Source of the DNA: AWTP1-13 sp963827545
GTDB lineage: Bacteria; Pseudomonadota; Alphaproteobacteria; Rhizobiales; Hyphomicrobiaceae
Assembly (NCBI GenBank): GCA_963827545.1
Contig: CAWHBI010000046.1
Location: 154,874 to 218,873, forward strand
DNA length: 64,000 bases
Direction of reading: 5' to 3'
Position numbers and translations under genes: made by a program. Below, in pieces: positions 1 through 9,327 of the stretch. How positions within the stretch are numbered: the first letter of the stretch is position 1; each line of letters opens with the position of its first letter. The notes under the pieces are model-generated. The model did not search any database, had not been told where the DNA came from, and saw nothing but the letters and a program-made list of their open reading frames with translations.

Positions 1-360
1 GCGCGCTGTGCGGGCTGCAGGATCGACGCGCACCGATTTCATTGGCGAGAGATCGATGAGCAAGCCGCCGTCGCACACCGCGTTGCCGGCGATGTTGTGG
101 CCGCCGCTGCGCACGGCAACCAGCAGCTTGTGGTCGCGTGCGAGCTTGACCGCATCGATCACGTCGGCGGCACCGAGGCAGCGCACGACGAGACCGGGTC
201 TGCGGTCAACCGTGGCGTTCCAGATGGTGCGAGCCGTTTCGTAGCCATCCTCGCCAGCCAGCGCGACGGTGCCGCGCAGCTTCCCGCGCAACCCCGCCAC
301 CATCTCCGGCGAAAGCGTGGCCGTGCCGGCGTCCATGGTCTTCAGAGTGATGCTCGACAT
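1..360 (-). CDS. FAD-binding oxidoreductase (BBE/FAD_binding_4 type), N-terminal part
   Basis: Only the first 120 codons lie in the window; the 3' part is beyond position 1. The translation begins MSSITLKTMDAGTATLSPEM and contains VRCLGAADVIDAVKLARDH followed by VAVRSGGHNIAGNAVCDGG. This is the FAD-binding PCMH fold; the GGH histidine is the usual site of covalent flavin attachment in berberine-bridge-like oxidases. The start is an ATG at 360 preceded by a strong ribosome site (AAGGAGAT, about 365-372 read on the minus strand). The substrate cannot be inferred from the visible part. The frame stays open to the window edge. Confidence 0.8.
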   Translation of the reverse strand, partial: MSSITLKTMDAGTATLSPEMVAGLRGKLRGTVALAGEDGYETARTIWNATVDRRPGLVVRCLGAADVIDAVKLARDHKLLVAVRSGGHNIAGNAVCDGGLLIDLSPMKSVRVDPAARTAR

Positions 361-669
361 GGATTATCTCCTTTTTGGGACCCGGGCCCGACGGATGTGC
401 CCCGTGGTGCTCTCGCGCGCGGCTTGCGGAGCCTTGCTTGCCATGACGGCAATACTCGGCGAGCGCCTCATCCCGATCAACTTCACGATCTGTACTAATG
501 CCTTTCTTCGGGGCGCAGTTGGCGGCGAGCAAGGACCCTTGCGATACAGTATATGTACCCACCGCTCCGTACTTACCCGGAGGCGCCGAAGAAGCAGCGC
601 TTCTGGCCTGTCATCGAGCGCTGCACGATGGACCTCGGTCAACCCCGATCCGGGCATCGACGCTGGTCT
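361..669. other. Intergenic stretch, nothing assigned
   Basis: About 310 bases separate the oxidoreductase start from the 3' end of the metallophosphoesterase gene. Apart from the ribosome site of the oxidoreductase I see no convincing gene, repeat or terminator. Short frames on both strands lack recognisable motifs. Confidence 0.4.
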
Positions 670-1596
670 CTATGTCTGCACGCTTGGCACCAGCATGCGA
701 CGCTCGAGCTCGACGACGGCCCCGCCCGGCTCTGCCAATCCGCGGCCGATCATCTCGATGCCGCGGGCCGGCCCGCTGATGCGATAGAGATTGTAGCGCG
801 CCAGCGGCTCGCGCTTGTGCCGCTGGCCGAGCGATGCCGACGGCGCGCCCACCACGGGAAACCGTCCCGACGCACCTTGGCCCCAAGCCAGCATGTTGAG
901 GTGGTTGTGACCGTGGATCACGAGCTCGGCGCCGTGCTGCGCCAGAACGCGCTCCAACGCCGCCGCGTCCCTGAGGCCCCGTGCGCGCGGCGCCTGGCCG
1001 GGAAGCGGCGGGTGATGGATGAGCACGATGCGGAAAAGGTTGGCCCGCCGCAGACGATCGAGGAGGGCGGCGAGCCGCGTCAGCTGGTCGCCGCCGACAC
1101 GGCCCCAGGCGATAACTGGCGGCGTCGGCACTGCGGAATTGACGGCGACGAGCGCGACCTGCGCGACCACGCGCACGAACGGATAATCGGCGCCCTCGCC
1201 TGCAAGCGCCGCGCCGCGCGCATCCGACACCATGTAGGGCGCCCAGCGCCGCGTGCCGGGATCGCGACCGATGTGCGAATAGATGTCGTGATTGCCGGGG
1301 ATGACGGTCACGCGCTGCGGGTGTCCCAGGCCCTCCAGCCAGGCCAGCGCACGGATGTGCTCCTGCGGCAGCCCGATGTTGACGAGGTCGCCGGTGACGG
1401 CGATGTGGTCTGGCCCCTCGGCATGCATGTCGGCGACCAGCCGATCGAGCACGGCGCGCTGATAGGCGTGCCGGCGGTTGCGCACCCAGTTGTAGTAGCC
1501 CATGGCGCGCTTCAGGTTCCAATAAGGCGGATCGAATCCGGCGATGGGCCCCAGATGTACGTCGCTCAGGTGCGCAATGGTGACGGGCGTGTCCAT
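670..1596 (-). CDS. Calcineurin-like metallophosphoesterase
   Basis: A 308-residue protein with the ordered metal-binding blocks of the family: LSDVHLGP (residues about 10-17), GDLVN (about 69), GNHD (about 100), an IHHPP block (about 194) and GHNH (about 229). These residues bind two metal ions that hydrolyse phosphomono- or phosphodiesters. There is no signal peptide or membrane segment, so it is cytosolic. Overall it resembles the class III cyclic-nucleotide phosphodiesterase-like branch, but the substrate is not decided by the sequence. It stands alone, diverging from the NUDIX gene to its right, so there is no operon context. Confidence 0.9.
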   Translation of the reverse strand: MDTPVTIAHLSDVHLGPIAGFDPPYWNLKRAMGYYNWVRNRRHAYQRAVLDRLVADMHAEGPDHIAVTGDLVNIGLPQEHIRALAWLEGLGHPQRVTVIPGNHDIYSHIGRDPGTRRWAPYMVSDARGAALAGEGADYPFVRVVAQVALVAVNSAVPTPPVIAWGRVGGDQLTRLAALLDRLRRANLFRIVLIHHPPLPGQAPRARGLRDAAALERVLAQHGAELVIHGHNHLNMLAWGQGASGRFPVVGAPSASLGQRHKREPLARYNLYRISGPARGIEMIGRGLAEPGGAVVELERRMLVPSVQT

Positions 1597-1695
1597 GGGC
1601 CCGATTGACTAGCGGCTTCGAGCGCGCTTGCCAAATCGGTTGGGCGAGGAGAAGACGAGGTCACGAACGCAACGTGCATGTGCGCCGGAGCCGGC

Positions 1696-2157
1696 ATGGC
1701 AGCCAACCCGATCCTGACCAAGGCGCTGCAGCGCTACTGGCGCCTCAAGCGCGGGCTGACCATTGGCGCGCAGGGCGTCGTGCTGAACGGCAACGACAGC
1801 GTGCTCCTGGTCAGGCACGGCTACCAGCCGGGCTGGCATTTCCCGGGCGGCGGCGTGGAGAAGGGCGAGACCATCGCCGAGGCCCTGGAGCGGGAGCTCA
1901 GGGAGGAGGCGGGCATCACGCTGGCGGCGGCGCCGCAGCTGTTCGGTGTCTACGCGAACTTCGAGTCCTTCCCGGGCGATCATGTTGCGCTGTTCGTGGT
2001 GCGCGCGTGGCGGCAGCCGCGTGTGCCGCCGCCCAACATGGAAATCCGCGAGCAGCGCTTCTTTCCCGCCGACGCCCTGCCGGATGAGGTGACGCCCGGC
2101 ACGCGCCGCCGCATTGCCGAGGTGCTGGGCGGGAAGGAGAGGAGCGCGGTGTGGTGA
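1696..2157 (+). CDS. NUDIX hydrolase
   Basis: A protein of about 153 residues with a complete Nudix box, GGGVEKGETIAEALEREL continuing to REEAGI (residues about 54-76), matching the GX5EX7REUXEEXGU pattern that binds the catalytic metal. Family members cleave nucleoside diphosphates linked to another group; the substrate here is unknown. The N-terminal block WRLKRGLTIGAQGVVL occurs in many short alphaproteobacterial Nudix proteins. The ATG at 1696 is preferred because GGAG lies seven bases upstream; an in-frame ATG at 1678 would add six residues. The gene is divergent from the metallophosphoesterase. Confidence 0.88.
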   Translation: MAANPILTKALQRYWRLKRGLTIGAQGVVLNGNDSVLLVRHGYQPGWHFPGGGVEKGETIAEALERELREEAGITLAAAPQLFGVYANFESFPGDHVALFVVRAWRQPRVPPPNMEIREQRFFPADALPDEVTPGTRRRIAEVLGGKERSAVW

Positions 2158-2251
2158 GCCGTGGGTAGCCCTGTTGGCAAGCTTTGCCAATCCTTGCCAT
2201 GGGTGCTACGGCGCTGACCGGTATGCGGCTTGCTGTGGGTGCTCGGCACCT

Positions 2252-3232
2252 TCAGCCGTGTCCGTCGCGTCCTGCCGCCGCTCGCGCGCCTGTCGGCGTG
2301 TCGCCAAACCGCCGCCGGAACAGGCGATTGAAATGGGACACATCGCCGAAGCCGGAGGCGAGCGCGATATCGATGATGCGCAGATGCGAGAAGGCCGGAT
2401 CCCCCAGCATGGCGTGGGCGCGCTGGAGCCGGCACTCCGTCAAATGCTCGGTGAACGGCTTCCCCGTCTCCTCGAGCAGGCGCTGGACGCTGCGCCGCGA
2501 CAAGCCCAGCCGGCTGGCGATGGCGTCGACATCGAGACCCGGGGTGCCGAAGCGCCGCGCAATCTCGGCCAAGACCGCGCGCAGCCGCGCGGCCTTCAGC
2601 CCGCGCCCGGCGATGATCTCCCGCCCTTCGGCCGTCGGCCCGAGGGCTGCGGCCACGAGGTCCAGGAGGTGCACTCCGATCACATTTCCCAATTCGGCAG
2701 ACGGTGGCGCTTTGAGGCTGGCAAGGGACGCCATGTAGCCATCAAGGAGGCCAAGGGCTGGTCCAGGCCGAACGACATGACCGACCCGATCCTCGGGGTG
2801 AGCAACCAGAGCTTTCAACGCGGCAACGGGGAAAAAGATGTTCCTCACTTTCCCGCCGTTCGGTCGCACGGTGCTATGTGGTCGCCCGTGGTCGAAAAAC
2901 ATTCCCGAGCCGACGCCGAGGCAATGTTCGTGGCCAGCATGGCGTGCATGGACCGGCCCGGCGGCGACCACGCCCACCGAGAAAGCACCAAACCCGTCCT
3001 TGACGTGATGCGTGTTCCGAACGAACTCGCTGGCGGTGCCGACGAGGCTACCCACCGCGATCGGACCGAGATTGAGGTAGGTCAGGTCGAAGTGCGGATT
3101 GCGCTCGCTGAGGTCGGCCACGTCCATCCCGAGGACCTGCCGCGCAAACTCTTCCCGAAAGGCGGAGAATCTTTCGCGCTCGGGGAGCATCTCCGTCCAG
3201 AAGCGCAGCAGCTGAGGCGACGCCAGGGGCAC
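2252..3232 (-). CDS. AraC-family transcriptional regulator
   Basis: A protein of about 326 residues. The C-terminal roughly 100 residues hold the double helix-turn-helix: LDVDAIASRLGLSRRSVQRL, then LRIIDIALASGFGDVSHFNR and FRRRFGDTP. The N-terminal half looks like the AraC_binding_2 sensor domain, with a run from GMFFDHGRPHST onward. The GTG at 3232 is chosen because a perfect GGAGG stands four bases upstream; the frame stays open to 3307 without a better site. Neighbours on both sides point away or are unrelated, so the target operon is not evident. The effector is unknown. Confidence 0.87.
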   Translation of the reverse strand: MPLASPQLLRFWTEMLPERERFSAFREEFARQVLGMDVADLSERNPHFDLTYLNLGPIAVGSLVGTASEFVRNTHHVKDGFGAFSVGVVAAGPVHARHAGHEHCLGVGSGMFFDHGRPHSTVRPNGGKVRNIFFPVAALKALVAHPEDRVGHVVRPGPALGLLDGYMASLASLKAPPSAELGNVIGVHLLDLVAAALGPTAEGREIIAGRGLKAARLRAVLAEIARRFGTPGLDVDAIASRLGLSRRSVQRLLEETGKPFTEHLTECRLQRAHAMLGDPAFSHLRIIDIALASGFGDVSHFNRLFRRRFGDTPTGARAAAGRDGHG

Positions 3233-3491
3233 ATAACCTCCTTGCAAAGCATTTCGGTTGGCCCGCCAGCAGAATGGCGCAGGCGGAGGTGAAGCACAAT
3301 GGCGCAATCCGGCAAGCCGGCCGGCGCAGGAATCCTAGACCAGCCGCGAGCCTCCTCTAGGGTGTCATCGGATCATATGATGGAAAACGCCATGACGACG
3401 CGACTGCAGCGGCTACCGCAGTGCCGCCGAAAAAACCGTCAAACCCCATGTGAGTTTTCAACAGAGGCGATGCACGAAGCGGAATAGCGCG

Positions 3492-3767
3492 ATGGCGGCT
3501 ACCTCCAGCCACCTCTTCAACACGCGGCGGACCCTCTCGGGTTTGCTGAGGCGGCGCCTGGTGACGGCCGGCTCCGCAACCTTCGGCATGCTCGGTCGGC
3601 TCGCCACCGAGTACGGCCGAGCCGTTGCTGCGGCCCAGCGGTACGACAAGCTGGAACACACGGATGCCCTGGAGCTTGCCCGCGAGGGGGTTGGGGCAGG
3701 CATCCCGCGCACAATCTTCGAGGAGTTCTACGGCGATCGCGCAGCCCTCGGCTGGCGTGAGGCATGA
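3492..3767 (+). CDS. Small hypothetical protein
   Basis: A 91-residue frame, MAATSSHLFNTRRTLSGLL onward, with a basic N-terminal half and a C-terminal block RYDKLEHTDALELAREGVG followed by IPRTIFEEFYGD. That tail is reminiscent of the small DUF1127-like proteins of rhizobia, but the match is weak. There is no membrane segment. An ATG at 3450 gives an alternative start. It lies between the AraC gene and a toxin remnant, in a stretch of poor coding density, so it could be a remnant itself. Confidence 0.4.
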   Translation: MAATSSHLFNTRRTLSGLLRRRLVTAGSATFGMLGRLATEYGRAVAAAQRYDKLEHTDALELAREGVGAGIPRTIFEEFYGDRAALGWREA

Positions 3768-3804
3768 AGCATGAAGGCAAGAAGAATTGTCATGAAGTAG
3801 TTGA

Positions 3805-3928
3805 AGCCTTTGGTCACCGAAGGGCGTTCGCGAGTATCTCGTCTTCTACGTCCCGCGCAGCGACGGCATCGAGGTCGTGAGGGTTGCTGCATGGCGCGCG
3901 CGACCTGCAGGCGATTTTCCACTCGTAG
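3805..3928 (+). pseudogene. RelE/ParE-family toxin, C-terminal remnant
   Basis: Reading in one frame gives SPKGVREYLVFYVPRSDGIE and VVRV. One base later the frame continues LHGARDLQAIFHS and then a stop at 3926-3928. The VREYLVFY...LHGARDLQ pattern is the conserved C-terminal end of ParE/RelE-type mRNA-interferase or gyrase-poison toxins. A TGA closes the frame immediately upstream, and there is no N-terminal half and no antitoxin gene beside it. This is therefore a truncated and frameshifted relic of a type II toxin-antitoxin locus. Confidence 0.7.
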
Positions 3929-3959
3929 TTCCGATCTCAATGTCGTATCGGACATCGCC

Positions 3960-4463
3960 ATGCCGCCAGAGCCAGTCACCCGCACAGCACAGCCGCTAGA
4001 CAGCGCCGAGATCGCGGCCCTGCACGCGCGCGCCATGGGGCCCGGCCGCTTCGCGCGCACGGCCTATCGCGTGCGCGAGGGCGCCGGGGACGAGTTTTCG
4101 CCGTTCTGCCGCGTATGCCTGATCGGCGGCCAGATCGCTGCGGCGGTGCGCTTCACACCCGTTCGCATCGGCGGCAAGGCCGGGGCGCTGCTGCTCGGCC
4201 CGCTCGCCGTCGACCCGGCATTCGCCAACCAGGGCCACGGGCGCGGCCTGGTCGCCCAGGCGCTGGAGGTGGCGCGCAGCGCGGGCATCGCGCTCGTCAT
4301 ACTGGTGGGGGACGAGCCCTACTACGGCAGGCTCGGCTTCCGCCGCGTGCCGTGGGGCCAGGTCACACTGCCTGGCCCGGTCGACCCCAACCGGCTGCTG
4401 GCGGCCGAGCTGGCGGAGGGGGCGCTCAGCGGCTTTGCCGGGCCCGTCACGGCGGCGCGCTGA
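3960..4463 (+). CDS. GNAT-family N-acetyltransferase
   Basis: A protein of about 167 residues. The acetyl-CoA-binding core is LLLGPLAVDPAFANQGHGRG (motif A, with the Q/R-x-x-G-x-G/A pyrophosphate loop as QGHGRG), followed by ALVILVGDEPYYGRLGF. This layout is that of the YhbS-like predicted acetyltransferases, in which the GDEPYYGRLGF block is characteristic. The ATG at 3960 is preferred because translation from 3801 would run through the toxin remnant in the wrong frame. The acceptor substrate is unknown. Confidence 0.85.
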   Translation: MPPEPVTRTAQPLDSAEIAALHARAMGPGRFARTAYRVREGAGDEFSPFCRVCLIGGQIAAAVRFTPVRIGGKAGALLLGPLAVDPAFANQGHGRGLVAQALEVARSAGIALVILVGDEPYYGRLGFRRVPWGQVTLPGPVDPNRLLAAELAEGALSGFAGPVTAAR

Positions 4464-4550
4464 CCGCCCCAGCCGAGCCGCCGATCGGCTGTTTATCAAA
4501 GGGCCGAGACGAGGCACTATCCCTGCGCGATCTGCCTGGAGGGCGCTTAC

Positions 4551-5285
4551 GTGGCATACGTGGCACGAGGTCTCGTCGCTGCGCTGATCCTGGCGACCCT
4601 GTCAGCTTCGGCAATCGCCAAGGACGAGCGCGCGGCCGAGCGGCATCTGATGGTGGAGACGATCCAGCACATGGCGCTCTCGATCGGGGGGCAGGTGGGC
4701 CAGGCCGGGCTCGATGCGCGCGTGCTCGCAGCACTGCGAGCGGTGCCGCGCCACGCGTTCGTGCCGAGCGCCCTGTCGCACGTGGCCTACGCCAACCAGC
4801 CGCTTCCCATCGGTCTCGGCCAGACCATCTCCCAGCCCTTCATCGTCGGCCTGATGACCGACCTGCTGCAGGTAGCCCCGGGCGACCGCGTGCTGGAGGT
4901 CGGCACCGGCTCAGGCTATCAGGCCGCCGTGCTGTCGCTCATGGCACGCGAGGTCTATTCGATCGAGATCGTGGAGGAGCTCGGCAGAAACGCGGCGCTG
5001 ACCCTCTCGCGGCTGGGCTATCGCAACGTCATCACTCGGATCGGCGATGGCTATCAGGGATGGGAAGAGCATGCTCCCTATGACGGCATCATGGTCACTG
5101 CCGCGCCCAACCACGTGCCGCCGGCACTCGTTGCGCAGCTGAAGCCAGGCGGCCGCCTGGTGATTCCGGTCGGGGAGCTGTTCCAGGACCTGATGGTCGT
5201 GGTGAAAGCCGCCGACGGGACCACGACCAGCACGCGCGTCATTCCGGTGCGGTTCGTTCCGCTCACGCGAGAGAAACCGAACTGA
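4551..5285 (+). CDS. pcm: Protein-L-isoaspartate O-methyltransferase, exported form
   Basis: A 244-residue protein that transfers a methyl group from S-adenosylmethionine to L-isoaspartyl residues in damaged proteins. The N-terminal signature PRHAFVP (residues about 64-70), the loop IGLGQTISQPFIVGLMTDLL (about 86) and motif I VLEVGTGSGYQAAV (about 114-127) are all present. The first 23 residues, MAYVARGLVAALILATLSAS followed by AIAK, form a cleavable signal peptide, so the enzyme is predicted to be periplasmic, which is a minority form of this family. It begins 88 bases after the acetyltransferase gene on the same strand. Confidence 0.92.
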   Translation: MAYVARGLVAALILATLSASAIAKDERAAERHLMVETIQHMALSIGGQVGQAGLDARVLAALRAVPRHAFVPSALSHVAYANQPLPIGLGQTISQPFIVGLMTDLLQVAPGDRVLEVGTGSGYQAAVLSLMAREVYSIEIVEELGRNAALTLSRLGYRNVITRIGDGYQGWEEHAPYDGIMVTAAPNHVPPALVAQLKPGGRLVIPVGELFQDLMVVVKAADGTTTSTRVIPVRFVPLTREKPN

Positions 5286-5334
5286 AGGCGCCGCTGACGG
5301 CGCGGCGCGCCCTCATGTTGAGCAGCCTATCTTT

Positions 5335-5456
5335 CCACCCGTCATCCCGGCCAAGCGATCGCGCAGAGTGCGCGATCGCGGAGAGCCGGGATCTGCGGCG
5401 AGGGAGTCGCTTGCGGCAGATCCCGGACAGCCTCGGCTGCCGGCCATGACGGGAGG
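5335..5456. repeat. Palindromic intergenic repeat, family R3 (copy 1)
   Basis: The element begins CCACCCGTCATCCCGG and ends with the near-complement CCGGCCATGACGGGAGG. It contains nested palindromes such as GCGATCGCGCAGAGTGCGCGATCGC and a facing pair GATCTGCGGC / GGCAGATCCCGG. A related copy with the same ends is at 35245-35386, and a worn one is near 57808-57912. It lies in the gap between pcm and purA. The short frame across it has no credible protein features. Confidence 0.75.
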
Positions 5457-5588
5457 ATCGCGCACGCCCGACCAGGCGGCGCGAGCCTACCTCACTGTGA
5501 TCGCACGCAATCCCGAAGCCGTGCGCGAAGCGCTGGGGTCGGCGGCATAAGGTGAAGGGAGACACCTTTGGCCGGGAGACGCGCTGCC

Positions 5589-6881
<1,293 letters not shown>

Positions 6882-7124
6882 CGCGCTACTCCGGCGGGCC
6901 GCAACCCATGTCGTCGTGCCTAGCCCGTTGCAGGCCTCTCCCACGTTGCCGCCACCAGCAAAACGCGGGTGTGGGGCTGCAACGGACTGCGGTAGAGGGG
7001 TCGCACATTCGACCGGGTCTTATACCGCGCCCCTCGCGAGGTGGATACGGCGTTCACCGGGTATGAGGGGGGCCAGCCGCTCACGCAACCGGCGCCTGCC
7101 GTATCCGTTCGTCAGCCCGAGCGA

Positions 7125-7590
7125 GCCTGCAGCAAGCAGCCGCGGATATCGCGCAGCAGGGTCGCGGCCGACCCCAAGTTGAGACGTGAATGGGTGCCCG
7201 CCTCCGCGGGCATGACGTTGTGGAGAGGTTAGGCGCCGACAACTGGCGTCATTCCCGCGAAGGCGGGAACCCAGGACACGGAGCAGCGCGGGACTGCTAT
7301 CCGTGGAGCAGGGCTCAAGCAGCCGCGGATATCGCGCAGCAGGGTCGCGGCCGACCCCAAGTTGAGACGTGAACTGGGTGCCCGCCTCCGCGGGCATGAC
7401 GTTTGTGGAGAGGTTAGGCGCCGACAACTGGCGTCATTCCCGCGAAGGCGGGAACCCAGGACACGGAGCAGCGCGGGACTGCTATCCGTGAAGCAGGGTC
7501 CGAGCAGTCGCGGAGATCGCGCGCCAGGGTCGCGGCCGGTCCCAAGTTGAGACGTGAACTGGTACCGGCCTTCGCCGGTATGACGCTGGG
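7125..7590. repeat. Tandem repeat of about 183 bp, 2.5 copies
   Basis: The block CGCGGATATCGCGCAGCAGG recurs at 7141 and 7324, and in altered form (CGCGGAGATCGCGCGCCAGG) at 7509, giving a period of 183-185 bp. Each unit holds two palindromes of a widespread alphaproteobacterial type: GTGCCCGCCTCCGCGGGCATGACG and CGTCATTCCCGCGAAGGCGGGAACCCAG. The third, partial unit ends in a diverged version, GGTACCGGCCTTCGCCGGTATGACG. The array fills the gap between purA and the dehalogenase gene. Frames crossing it repeat themselves and are not real genes. Confidence 0.9.
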
Positions 7591-7696
7591 GGAGCAGTTC
7601 GTAGGCCTGGTCGACGCCGGCGAAGGCCAGGGGATGACCCAACACGAGCGCGGATCCAACATGGCGGTGTTGGGGCTGCGCTCCGCTTGATCCAAC

Positions 7697-8590
7697 CTAC
7701 TTCGCCCGCACCTTGCGCACGAACGCGGCCACCGCCTGGCCGATGTCGTCGGGGCTGTCCTCCTGGATGAAGTGGAGGCCCTTGACGGTGACTTCTGTCT
7801 GGTTTGGCCACTTGCGGCAAACATCGCGCTGGCGGCCGACCAGGATGGAGCCGGGATCGGCATTGATGAAGAGCTTAGGCGTGTCGCTCTTGGCGAGCCA
7901 GGCCGAATAGTCCTCCACCACGGCGGCGACGTCAGCCGGCTGGCCCTCGATCGGGATCTGGCGCGGCCAGGTCAAGGTGGGGCGGCGGTCCTCGCCGGCA
8001 TTGGCGAACGGGCGGCGGTATTCGGCCATCTCCTCGTCCGTCAGCTTGCGGATGACGGAACCCGGCAGGATGCGCTCGACAAAAATGTTCTTGTTGAGAA
8101 CCATGTCCTCGCCGCCTTCGGAGCGGAAGCCCTGGAAGGCACCGCGGGCGCGCTCGGGCCAGTCGGCCCAGGTGATGGGCGTGACGATGGCCTCCATGTA
8201 GGCGATGCCAGCAACGCGCCCGGGGTGCTTGCGGGCCCATTCGAAGCCCAGCGCCGAGCCCCAGTCGTGAATGACGAGAATGATCTTGGAGCCGAGCGAG
8301 AGCTTGTCCCATAACGCGAACAGATATTCGCGGTGCTCGGCGTAGGTGTAGCGGCCGGGTCCTGAATCGGTGAGCTTGTCGCTGCCGCCCATGCCGATCA
8401 GGTCGCAGGCGATGAGCCGCCCGAGGCCCTCGCAGTGCGGCATGACATTGCGCCAAAGGTAGGACGAGGTGGGGTTGCCGTGCTGGAAGACGATGGTGGT
8501 GTCGCCCGCACCGGCGTCGATGTAGGCCATGCGGCGGCCTTGCACCTCGGCGAATTTCTTGGCGGCGTAGGGCTTGGCGGACAGCGGCAT
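7697..8590 (-). CDS. Haloalkane dehalogenase, LinB-like (HLD-II)
   Basis: A 297-residue alpha/beta hydrolase that hydrolyses carbon-halogen bonds. The alignment I recall to LinB is close along the whole length, for example GRRMAYIDAGAGDT, QHGNPTSSYLWRNVMPHC and GLGRLIACDLIGMGGSDKL. The nucleophile Asp and halide-binding Trp lie in VIHDWGSALG (residue about 109), the second halide-binding residue Asn in HGNPTSS (about 39), the catalytic Glu in YMEA (about 133) and the His in GLHFIQED. The ATG at 8590 has CAGGAGTG upstream. No other lindane-pathway gene is nearby, so the natural substrate is not fixed by context. Confidence 0.9.
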   Translation of the reverse strand: MPLSAKPYAAKKFAEVQGRRMAYIDAGAGDTTIVFQHGNPTSSYLWRNVMPHCEGLGRLIACDLIGMGGSDKLTDSGPGRYTYAEHREYLFALWDKLSLGSKIILVIHDWGSALGFEWARKHPGRVAGIAYMEAIVTPITWADWPERARGAFQGFRSEGGEDMVLNKNIFVERILPGSVIRKLTDEEMAEYRRPFANAGEDRRPTLTWPRQIPIEGQPADVAAVVEDYSAWLAKSDTPKLFINADPGSILVGRQRDVCRKWPNQTEVTVKGLHFIQEDSPDDIGQAVAAFVRKVRAK

Positions 8591-8756
8591 TGGGACACTC
8601 CTGTGGCACCGCAGGTTGGGGCAAGGGTTGCTTGCACCCAACACAAATCATCGTGTGGCCGATGGCCCGGCTCAAGCTTGCGGCCGCGGATGGCCCAGCG
8701 CTGGCCGCATTCGCCTTCTAAGGCTGCCCCATGACGACTGATTTCGGGGAGCCGCA

Positions 8757-9311
8757 ATGACCCGCATCGCCCTGTTTCTCGCCGCCGCCGTCGTCGCGTT
8801 GGCAGCGACGCTCGCCGCCCGCGCCCAGACCATCGACCTGCCGCCGCGCAAGGCCGGGCAGTGGGAGATGCGCATGGTCACCGAGAAGCCCGCCGGCGGG
8901 CCCAGCATGAATGCGCAGATGTGCATTGACGCCGCCACCGACCGCGACCTGATGGACTTCGGGCTGAAGATGTCCAAGGACAGCTGCAAGCGCTACGACA
9001 TGAAACGCGCCGGCGCAGCATGGGTGATCGATGCCGAATGCACGTTCGGCCCCGTGAAGAGCGTAACCAAGACCACCATCTCCGGCGATTTCCAGTCGGC
9101 GGTGACGGTGCGTACCGAAGGGACGACCGAAGGCTTCCCCGGCGCGGGGAGCGGTCCGCAGCCGACGCTCATGACCCAGACCGCGCGCTGGGTGGGCGCG
9201 TGCGCCGACGGCATGCGGCCGGGCGACATCTCAATGGGCGGCGGCATCAAGATGAACGTGAAGCAGGTGAAGAAGCTGCAGAAGCTGCTGCCGCAGGTCC
9301 AGATCAAGTAA
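8757..9311 (+). CDS. DUF3617 family exported protein
   Basis: A 184-residue protein with a signal peptide (MTRIALFLAAAVVALAATLA, cleaved near ARAQ) and then the DUF3617 pattern: RKAGQWEMRMVTE, a conserved cysteine block in MNAQMCIDAATDRDL, SKDSCKRYDM and DAECTFGPVKSVTKTTISGD. Two cysteine pairs probably form disulfides in the periplasm. The family is widespread in proteobacteria and has no established function. The GTG/ATG choice is simple, as the ATG at 8757 is the only start before the signal peptide. It converges with uvrB. Confidence 0.85.
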   Translation: MTRIALFLAAAVVALAATLAARAQTIDLPPRKAGQWEMRMVTEKPAGGPSMNAQMCIDAATDRDLMDFGLKMSKDSCKRYDMKRAGAAWVIDAECTFGPVKSVTKTTISGDFQSAVTVRTEGTTEGFPGAGSGPQPTLMTQTARWVGACADGMRPGDISMGGGIKMNVKQVKKLQKLLPQVQIK

Positions 9312-9327
9312 GGGGACGTTGCGTGCG

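Noticed and set aside
553..1608. 351-codon open frame on the plus strand
   Set aside because: Antisense of the metallophosphoesterase gene, with no recognisable domain.
7125..7590. Possible CRISPR array
   Set aside because: Units are about 183 bp with near-identical content and no unique spacers; no cas genes are present.
7020..7863. Open frames across the 183-bp array
   Set aside because: They repeat the same peptide because the DNA repeats; they have no start or ribosome signals.
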